From positions 85,280,087-85,344,086 of the forward strand of contig CM043966.1 of NCBI GenBank assembly GCA_014529385.2: 64,000 nucleotides of DNA, in the 5' to 3' direction. The position numbers and the translations under genes were made by a program. Positions 56,579 to 64,000 of the stretch are shown here, one piece after another (positions within the stretch are counted from its first letter, which is position 1; every line of letters begins with the position of its first letter). This DNA is from Adiantum capillus-veneris. Taxonomy: Eukaryota; Streptophyta; Polypodiopsida; Polypodiales; Pteridaceae. The notes under the pieces were generated by a model. The model was not told where the DNA came from and searched no databases. It saw only the letters and a program-made list of their open reading frames with translations.

Positions 56579-57610
56579 GATTTGAAAAGGATCATAGTAT
56601 CTTTTTTTCTAGTTTAGCATAATACTTTTGATGGCTCGTCTGATTTTTGCCCGTTGTTTGTCTCAATCGAGCCTTGGGAAACTTGAGTAAGACCCAATCA
56701 TTTTCTTTGAATGTTAAGGCCCCTTTGTGCTTATCAACAACAACCTTTTGCCTTTGTTGAGAGATATATATAGCCTCCTTGATCTTTTGTAAAGATTCTT
56801 GTAGGTCATGGCTATACTCATCAGCAGTAGCAAAATCTTCTCGTGTACTTTAAGTCAATGGGCAAGTACTTCTCCCATTGTGAGCTTTGATCTACTTCTA
56901 TAACGTAAGTCTTTAGTAGATCGAGAATCATAGGATTGGCTATCTCACTTTGGTCATCCATTTGTGGGTGATAGTCCAAAGCGAAATTCAATCTTGTACC
57001 TAGATTTTCAAAGAGACCCTTCTAGAAATTACTGGTTATTCTAGGATCTCTATCTGAGATGATGGTGTTGGTAATCCATGGTGTTTGAAAATCTGTGATA
57101 TGAAGAGAGTTGCCATTTGGTGTGCCTTGATAGTCTTTTTGACAGGAATAAAGTGTGATTGCTTGCTAAACCTATCGAATATTGTCCATATTCCCGTATT
57201 CCCACGGATAGACTTAGGTAATCCAAAGATAAAATCCTTGGATATACTCTCCCATGGTGAATTAGGGATTGGCAAGGATTGGAGTAACCCAGGTTGCTTC
57301 CCTCTATCATACTTGGTCTTTTGGCATACCACACATTTTGAAACATACCCTTGTATGTCTACTTTCATGATAGGCCAATAGAAGTACGTTTCTACTCCTT
57401 GAAGAGTAGGTTGACTACCTCTATGCCCCACATAGGGAGGAATATGGGATTCATACATAACTTTCTCATGAAGGGAGTGAGTAACACATAGCCTATTTCC
57501 ATGGAGAAGATAACCATCATGCAAGGTGAATGGTTCCTCTTTCTTCCCTAAGGTAAGGGCTGACATTATGTCTTCAAAGTCAGGGTCATTAGCATACTCA
57601 TCTATCATAG
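56579..57610 (-). pseudogene. Element C integrase
   Basis: Frame 57,608-57,036: zinc domain HEKVMYESHIPPYVGHRGSQ, YFYWPIMKVDIQGYVSKCVV and CQKTKYDRGKQPG (HHCC present), then SPWESISKDFIFGLPKSIRG with first catalytic Asp and TIFDRFSKQSHFIPVKKTIK. After a shift near 57,060 the region with the second Asp and Glu is decayed. The reading resumes weakly before the chromodomain part. Confidence 0.87.
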
Positions 57611-57719
57611 AAGATAGATCATTTGTGAGTTGCTATAGACATTGCATTGACTCTTGGTCATGTGAAAGTGCATCATCCACTTGATTATGCGTCCCAGCAA
57701 TGTGAGCAATATGGAAATA

Positions 57720-58180
57720 AAATTACAAAAGAAAATTTTTCCATCTCATTTGTTTGTTGGAAAGCTTGGTTTGCGTCATAAAGTACTTGAGACTTTGGTG
57801 GTCTGTTTGCAAAATAAATGGAGTCTCAAGTAGATAGTTCTTCCATGTGTCTAGGGCATGTAGAATAGCTAAAAGCTCTTTTTTGTATATGTCCAAGACC
57901 CGTTCATTGGCATCGAGCCTGCAGCTCTCATATGCTATGGCATGCCCTTCTAGAAGCAAAACTTCTCCAAGGCAATCACCATAAGCATCATTGGACCTCA
58001 AATGGCTTTAAGAGATCCGAAAGCATAAGCACTTGTTGGGAGGTAAGCTTCTTTGATCTTGTCAAAAGAATTTTTCTCTTTAGCAATCCGTGAGTACTTA
58101 ATGTTCTTCTTTGTTAAGTCATGTAATGGTCCTGCTATTTGAGAGGATTTTGCTATGAAGCGTCTATAGTATGCACACAT
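57720..58180 (-). pseudogene. Element C RNase H
   Basis: First FIAKSSQIAGPLHDLTKKNI (connection to RNase H), then CLGEVLLLEGHAIAYESCRL, ERVLDIYKKELLAILHALDT, FILQTDHQSLKYFMTQTKLS (the catalytic TDHxSL box intact) and NKQMRWKNFLL. One frame break is at about 58,000. Confidence 0.88.
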
Positions 58181-58700
58181 ACCAATAAAAAGTTGTAGCT
58201 CATGTAGATTCTTGGATTAGGCCATGCCTTTATTACCTCTAACTTAGATGGATCCATACGGATACCATCGTGAGAGATAATATGACCTAAATATTGAATC
58301 TCTTGAAGGAAAATTTTTCTTTTCTTTTGGTTGAGAAAAAGCTTGTTCTCCCTTGAAGCTTGAAAAATCACCTGGAGATGTTTCTTGTGCTCCTCCAAGG
58401 ACTTGGAATAGATGATGATATCATCAAGGAACACTCCAATGAATAAGGACTAGAGAACAAAAGGGAGAGGATCTAGGCCTCACAATACCTTTGTCTACCA
58501 ATTCTTGTACTTGCCTCATGATATCCTCTTGTTGAGCATGGGAAACTCCATAAGGAGGTTTGTTAGGCGGCGAGTTTCCTAGTAGGAGCTCAATCTGATG
58601 ATCGTCATCCCCTCATTTTGGGGGTAAGTCCATATGGATATCATCGATGAACACATCTTGGAATCCATTTAGAAAATTAGACAAGTCTAATTCTTCTTGA
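58153..58700 (-). pseudogene. Element C reverse transcriptase with internal deletion
   Basis: The N-terminal part reads FQDVFIDDIHMDLPPK, GNSPPNKPPYGVSHAQQEDI and MRQVQELVDKGIVRPRSSPF. The sequence then jumps almost directly to FLDDIIIYSKSLEEHKKHLQ (FLDD box) and YLGHIISHDGIRMDPSKLEV. The palm segment between, roughly 400 bp with the first catalytic Asp, is missing. Confidence 0.87.
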
Positions 58701-59039
58701 TTCCTAACACTTTGATTTGTTAAACATTAGCATCATTTAGAGACACTTTGACAAAAATCATGTATGCAAAAATTGAGCTTTTCATTGGCTTATCAAAAGC
58801 ATGTGAATCTACAAGTGGTATAGTACGACCGGACCCACTAGCATCTATATACATGCTCTTTTCCCTGTAGGTGAAGTAGATTCTCCTTTAAAGGAACTTC
58901 ATGTTGGCAGCCATGCGGTTGAACCATGGTGCCCCTACGATTACATCCTCATGTTGGAGAGGAGAGATAAAAAAGTCTTCTTTGTCGACGTAGCTTTGGA
59001 CATGAAGCCTCAACTTCCCAATCGAGGGAGTAATGGAGG

Positions 59040-59330
59040 CTTGATGTTCCTTGAAAGATCCGTCGGCAGTTTCGTTGATATGAAGTTGTGAGTAGAGCCA
59101 GAGTCAAACAAGATGAATACATCATGCTCCCTTACCTTTTTGCAAGAATAGGAGAGAGGTGATCCTTTGCAATCAGCATCCTCTTTTGGAGCTTTGATCG
59201 TGGAAGCTCTAGGAGTCTCATTGCGGGTATTTATTTTGGGGCAAGAACGGTAGCCATGTCCTTGCTCCCCACACTTGAATCATTTGCGGTCCTTATTACA
59301 AAAAGCTTCTAGCTCTTCAGGAGAGAGTTT
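59040..59330 (-). pseudogene. Element C gag zinc knuckle and protease
   Basis: Reads FKCGEQGHGYRSCPK, in which the first Cys of the CCHC knuckle is a TGA, then KVREHDVFILFDSGSTHNFI, the protease site DSGSTHNFI typical of this gypsy group. Sequence beyond is frameshifted. Confidence 0.75.
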
Positions 59331-59851
59331 ATTTTTTCCTTTGTAAACTTCCTACTCCTTGGACCAATTCTCGAGGGGTCCAATGTTCAGTAACCCCCTA
59401 TATAACGTGCATTCATGGGGTATTTAAAAAACCCCTCTTTTAATATGTATGAGTGAATAAAATGATCCCTTATTTTAGGATTTTTTTTTCAAAGTTGAAT
59501 ATAAAAACCCCTCCTTTTAATTATCTTATGTTAAATTGCCTAAAAATTTTGCATTTTAAAACCCTCCTTTCAAACTGTTGATTGCAAATACCAGTGGAAA
59601 GTGTTTAACATTGCTCGGTTGATTATGATTCCTGTTGAGCTTGCTCCTAGCTCAATAATGGTTAAGCCAAAGGCAAGCCCCAAAAGACTCCATTATTGAG
59701 ACTATAGTTCCCAACAGTGTATCTCAAACTAATTCCTTCTCAACCAAGATAATAGATCCCTGTTCCACTTACCCTATTGCAGTGAACAGGTCCAACCTTT
59801 CATGGACAGTTTAAGGACCTCTCTTCTTAAGCAAGAGAAGAAAAACCAATA
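59331..59851 (-). other. Element C leader and gag region, decayed
   Basis: Only about 500 bp between primer site and zinc knuckle, too short for a complete gag; no gag domain is recognisable. An internal deletion is likely. Confidence 0.45.
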
Positions 59852-59864
59852 GCTCTGATACCAA
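59852..59864 (-). other. Element C primer-binding site (initiator tRNA-Met type)
   Basis: The minus strand reads TTGGTATCAGAGC, the standard plant initiator tRNA-Met site. Confidence 0.85.
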
Positions 59865-59869
59865 TTAAT

Positions 59870-60540
59870 AAAAATGTCCTATTAACTATGAGGATAATTT
59901 AAATAAGAGAATTAGAGTGAGCATTTTTATGAGACTACTTTGAGAACATAGAGGGTAACTTAGTTAGCAGTAGTAGCATAACCATTATACTTAATTAAGT
60001 TGGCATGAACAATACTATTGCAAGAGAGAGTTAGAGAACTTGACAACATTTGAACCGGATTTATGTGGAGCCGGTTCCTCCTCCAATAGGCTTTTGTATT
60101 ATAGATTCCTCCATCAAGAGAGACTTGGTACAGGACAATCTTTGTGCTCCTTGTGACCTAGGTGATGCAATGAAGATGGAAATATTCATGCATCACGAGC
60201 ATAACATAATCTTGTAAAAGCATTAACCATACCCGGCCTCACTCTCAAGGCCTCAAACACCTTCAAAGGTGGAGAGAGCTAGCGGGGAATGAGGGTAGGG
60301 AAGAGGAAGAACAAACATTCATAGGAGAAATAAATAGTTCCTCACTTATCATCACTCTTCTTTCTTAGAATAGCATAATAGCATAGTAATGAAGATGGAG
60401 AAGATGGCAAGCTTAAGCATTGAAGCATGGCACTTGGTTGGATTTACATTCCATAGCCAAGAGTGTTGGTGTAGGCTCTCAACTTCTCAACAAGCTTGGA
60501 GAAGGAGATGGAACTCTTGCACTTTGTACCTCACACAATC

Positions 60541-60596
<56 letters not shown>

Positions 60597-60891
60597 AGAG
60601 TATACACCCCAAGATAGCACTCTACTTGCATAGTCCACCCCCTATTCTAGCTCATGCTTGTGGCTCATTGGCTCTCTCAAGCCTAGCCAGTCATATGCCC
60701 TGGTCACAACTACCAATAGAGGTAGCCTTTGGACAAGTGTCCTCCTTTCCCCTTTGAAAGAGAGGACTTGATAAATGATTAAGAAGCTAATTTAATTAAC
60801 TAAATTATCATTGGACCCCTCTACGGATCAACCAATAGGCTCTAGGAACCTTATGAGGGCAACATGGGGAGGAACTTGACATGTGTCCCTA
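59870..60891 (-). repeat. Element C 5' LTR (truncated)
   Basis: 60,495-60,891 matches 54,890-55,257, the 3' LTR. The rest up to the primer site should be the LTR end, by position only. It includes a GA tract at 60,545-60,592. Confidence 0.6.
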
Positions 60892-61219
60892 ATCACAACA
60901 AAAAGCTATTACAATTCCATGGAATCCATACTATTGCACGGCGTAGTCATCTCCCATACAACAAACAAAAAGGGGTTGGGAAGGTCTTTGATGCCACATC
61001 AAAATCATTCCCCTCTTGAGAACGCAAGCAAGAGAATCTTTGTTGGCTTGGAAAGGCCCCAAGATCCTCTCTGCACATCCCTTGGATGCTTTCTTCACAA
61101 TCCCTTTGCACAAAAGATTTTGTCTTCAATCCTCTCTCCTCGTGAATTTTTTTTTGCCCCCTTTGGTGTGTGTGAGTCCCGGCATTATTCTTGCCCTCCT
61201 TTCTATTTTTAGCGTGCCT
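60892..61219. other. No recognised feature
   Basis: Unassigned sequence between the truncated LTR of element C and the antisense LTR relic. Confidence 0.35.
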
Positions 61220-62450
61220 TTACCGCATGTGAAAGCACCCTTTTGTGGCGGCCCCACCTTGAGCCCCAAGTTTACCCAGTCGCAACAGCCTGCCACTGTG
61301 GGCACCACCTCTTATCAAAAAGGTGTTTTCCACCTCTATAGCACGCGGACATGGACCGATGCAAACCACCACATCATCACCTGTATCACAGACTGCACCG
61401 CTGACAGACGCCCAATGCGCCACCGCGTAGAGCCCGCAGCTCAACCACCACAGCCACGCTCCATACGAGTTGTCTCATCCAACTTGATGCCTACAATAGG
61501 TGCTTCATGCAGCATATATACACCCCCATGCTAGCATCTACGTGTGCATGCGGGATAGGCTCCCTCCACGTGTCGACATGTGGTGAGGCCATCCCCCCAA
61601 GCTCTTTTTTTTAACAAACTCATTTGAACAAAAAAAAACCTATAGGGTGCCTTCCAATTTCCAAGCTTGGCCAATTGTGTCTCCAATGCCAGATTGCCAA
61701 ATCGTAAGGCCTTGCCAAAACATCATCCTATTGACTTGAAAACCCCGCCTCATGCTGCATTTCTAGATTCCCCAAGACCTCGAACTGAGGCTGCAAAAAC
61801 GGGAACTTTCACCTACAACCAATCCCAGGCAAATGCACCTAGACTTCCAATTACTATATCTTTTCGCTGCGGGCTTCGTTTGACGAGCAGTCAACTCTTG
61901 CTTCTTCCATACACTGCATAGCACCTTTTCAAACTCTGTCAAGGCCCAAAAAACATCAAATGGCACAAATCCCTAGGTGGTCAGGTTGGCACCAACAACC
62001 TAGCCCCCAACAAAACTTCAAATGGCCATATCCAACAATTTGTAGCTCTGATCTGCAATCTAAAAAGATGGGTATGCTCCATAAACTTGTGCATTATGCG
62101 TCCTACACTAACATCCACTCGGGCCACATGTCCCTAGCTGCCTTATCTGACAAGAATCTGCAATGCACTGCACCTTCAAACCCCAATATCTTGGGCTCCG
62201 TAGCTCTGTTTGATGAGCTGTCTGGACTTGCTCCTTTAGCAACTCAAGCTCTATACATCTTGGCCAAAAAGCGGCACTTTGATCACCCTTCATCTGCCAC
62301 CATATCATGCCCTACCTGGAGCCTTTTTGGTCTAGAAAACGACATAAAGCATACATCTCCGATGTCACTTGCTTGCGCAAGCTCTTCCCATCTGCTCTAG
62401 CCCTCTTCCAACATTTAGAGTTGCTAAAATGAAAAACGTTTGTGAAGCTT
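61220..62450 (-). repeat. Diverged antisense relic of an element-A-type LTR
   Basis: The plus-strand conceptual reading here (KNLQCTAPSNPNILGSVALF, DELSGLAPLATQALYI) parallels the minus-strand reading of element A LTRs (KNLQTTKTLNFNNMGSVARF, DEPSGPVPSALQALHF) over about 100 codons, so the two DNAs are homologous in opposite orientation. A second anchor is gcatgcgggatagg...catgtggtgaggccatcc (61,546-61,594) against the LTR part around ccacatacgcag. No internal element sequence adjoins it. Confidence 0.6.
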
Positions 62451-62479
62451 GTTAATTTGGAAAACAGACAAAAGCATCC

Positions 62480-63180
62480 TTTCCTCATGATAAGAACGTA
62501 AGCAAGAATGCATCGAATTTAGTGCATACAAATTTATGGGGTCCGACAAGACTGTATCTATGGGTAGATGTAGATACTATGTGAGCTTCATTGATGACCA
62601 TACAAGGAAGGTATGTGTCTATTTGATGAAGCAAAATAGTGAGGTGTTCATGTACTTTTAGAATTTCAAAATTATGGTTGAGAAATAGGTTGAAAAACAT
62701 GTAAAGTGCATGAGATTAGATGGAGGGGGAGAATACTTCTTCAATGAATTCAATGGTTTTATGAAAAATCATGGAATTTAGAGGCAATTTTCATGCAGGT
62801 GTACTCTGCAACAAAATGGTGTTGCTGAGTAGAAGAAAAATCACATTCCAGAAGTTGTTAGAGCACTGATGAATGAGAATAACATGCCTCATTTTATCAG
62901 GCTGAGCCTGTTGCTATAGGTGTTTACAATATGAATAGGACCCCTACTGATGCAGTACATGATATGACACCTGAAGAGAAGTTCACTGGTGAAAAACCCG
63001 ATGTGTCGAATTTTAAAGTGTTCGGATGTATTTCTTCTATGCATGTTTTGGATGAGCAAATAAGTAAGCTTAATCCAAAAGAAAAAAAAATGTGTGTCCA
63101 TTGGCGATTCCCTTGAGCATAAAGGGTACAAGTGTTCCAATCCTGTCATGGATAGAGTGAGAGTGAGCAAGGATTTTTTT
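62480..63180 (+). pseudogene. Copia integrase, degenerate
   Basis: The first catalytic Asp position reads Asn in VHTNLWGP. RLDGGGEYFFNEFNGF-like sequence near 62,710-62,760 carries the second site in a shifted frame, and LQQNGVAE near 62,808-62,830 the third. The block TPEEKFTGEKPDVSNFKVFG and the following NPKEKK are the copia integrase end. Confidence 0.8.
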
Positions 63181-63639
63181 TTTAATGAAATGGCAAGTTG
63201 GTATGATGTAAATAAAAGATGATTTGGGGTCTGATGTAAGAGATAATGTGGTTGCAAAAAATACAGGTGCACAATCACAAAGTTTGAGTGGGGTCGCAAG
63301 GGCCACCTAGTGCAGGTCATAGTGAGAATCCATGAAGGGCATGTTAGGTGAAAGAGTGAGTCCTACTTACTCATTAAATGTATCAAGGAAAGGGAAGGAA
63401 AAAGTGGATGGTGCATCTAAGCTGCCAAATTTGAGTGCTAGTCATGATGATGGCAATAGTAGTGGTGGATCTGAGCAGAGTTTGGATAAAGAATTTGGCA
63501 TACCCTCTGTGAAAACTCCAGGTGCAATAAGGATGCAAGAAAGCAACAAGGCACCAAGAAGTGATCCTGAACAATGCAAGTTAGAAATAACAAGAAATCC
63601 TATGTAGAGATTGACTTATGACGGTTATGTGTCTTGTCA

Positions 63640-64000
63640 TTGTGCATATATGGCAAAGATTACCAAGGGGTTAAAAACCACATGTTTTGAGGATGTTTTC
63701 AAAGATGAAAAATGGTGGCAAGCTATGGATGAAGAGATGGCTACACTTGATGAAAATGGAACATGGGAATTGGTGTTGTTACCAAAAGGTCAAAAGGAAA
63801 TTGGATGCAAGTAGGTTTACAAAATAAACCATAATGTTGTTGGTAGTGTGAGCAGGTACAATGTAAGACTTGTAGCCAAAGGTTATGCACAGACTTATGG
63901 GATTGATATGAGGAGACATTCAGCCCCATAGCCAAGATGGCTACTGATCGCATGTTTATTGCAGTGACTGCCGCATTAAAATGGGTGTTGAAGCAAATGG
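63640..64000 (+). pseudogene. Copia reverse transcriptase, 5' part, cut by window end
   Basis: RVT_2 start: WWQAMDEEMATLDENGTWEL, PKGQKEIGCK, a TAG, VYKINHNVVGSVSRYN and VRLVAKGYAQTYGID. The catalytic boxes lie beyond the window. Confidence 0.85.

Larger units (their letters stand above)
54890..60891 (-). mobile_element. Element C: Ty3/gypsy chromovirus
   Basis: Minus strand. In order: partial 5' LTR (60,891-59,870), initiator-Met primer site, degraded gag knuckle, protease, RT, RNase H, integrase with chromodomain, polypurine tract, and 3' LTR (55,898 downward). LTR homology is demonstrable only between 54,890-55,257 and 60,495-60,891; the first 640 bp of the 3' LTR has no partner next to the 5' LTR, so the 5' LTR appears truncated at 60,891. 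No target duplication was found. Confidence 0.8.
62455..64000 (+). mobile_element. Ty1/copia pol relic, open at the window end
   Basis: Integrase pieces: ASNLVHTNLWGPTRLYLWVD near 62,515, then NRTPTDAVHDMTPEEKFTGE and KPDVSNFKVFGCISSMHVLD (62,937-63,060). RT begins near 63,690 with KWWQAMDEEMATLDENGTWE and continues YNVRLVAKGYAQTYGID up to the window end. Frameshifts and stops are frequent. It is a different family from copies 1 and 2. Confidence 0.85.

Noticed and set aside
61960-62400. 146-codon plus-strand frame that looks protein-like
   Set aside because: It parallels accidental frames of element A LTRs, so it is an LTR relic, not a gene.

Overview
The window looks like repeat-dominated nuclear DNA of a land plant. 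It contains at least nine LTR-retrotransposon copies or fragments, many very long microsatellites, and almost no intact host genes. I see no rRNA gene, tRNA gene or CRISPR array. The one host gene family I can name is a broken AA10 lytic polysaccharide monooxygenase (LPMO) at about 49.9-50.4 kb. It resembles the chitin-binding fern protein Tma12, so a fern or other non-seed plant is a reasonable guess; that rests on this single locus and is inference.

Layout. 1-3.6 kb: microsatellites plus an unassigned, possibly spliced minus-strand coding relic. 3.6-5.5 kb: Ty3/gypsy chromovirus relic (+). 6.2-7.4 kb: degenerate tandem array with a 138-153 bp period. 8.8-9.3 kb: gypsy gag relic (-). 9.6-12.6 kb: internally deleted Ty1/copia copy (copy 1). 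13.5-13.8 kb: gypsy gag relic (+). 13.8-19.2 kb: no recognisable gene. 19.5-33.9 kb: element A, a Tat-lineage Ty3/gypsy with 2 kb LTRs and two RNase H domains; a young non-autonomous element B (28,495-33,783) is inserted in its 3' LTR with a perfect 5 bp target duplication. 34.7-47.6 kb: element D, a degraded gypsy on the minus strand, split by a structurally complete Ty1/copia element (copy 2, 39,347-44,435, perfect 5 bp target duplication) and also holding a second copia gag fragment. 48.9-51.2 kb: palindromic tandem array, LPMO pseudogene, a 50 bp-arm hairpin set between TC and GA tracts, and a 194 bp tandem duplication. 52.1-53.1 kb: unknown coding relic. 54.6-60.9 kb: chromovirus element C (-). 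61.2-62.4 kb: antisense relic of an element-A-type LTR. 62.5-64 kb: Ty1/copia pol relic running off the window.

The most unusual signal is a protein module: a retropepsin-like domain followed by four spaced W-[VIM]-P-K motifs. It is the only protein (507 aa, uninterrupted) of the young element B, which has no gag, reverse transcriptase or integrase that I can see. A decayed version of the same module lies downstream of, and in the same frame as, the integrase of element D, although D also has an ordinary protease upstream of its reverse transcriptase. This suggests an accessory 3' gene in an autonomous gypsy lineage and a non-autonomous element that keeps only that gene.

Nesting gives a relative history: A inserted before B. 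The LTR pair of B is nearly identical, that of copia copy 2 differs at 10 of 227 positions, and that of A differs at about 6% of the stretch I compared. Most elements are inactivated by nonsense codons, many explainable as C-to-T changes, and by short indels.
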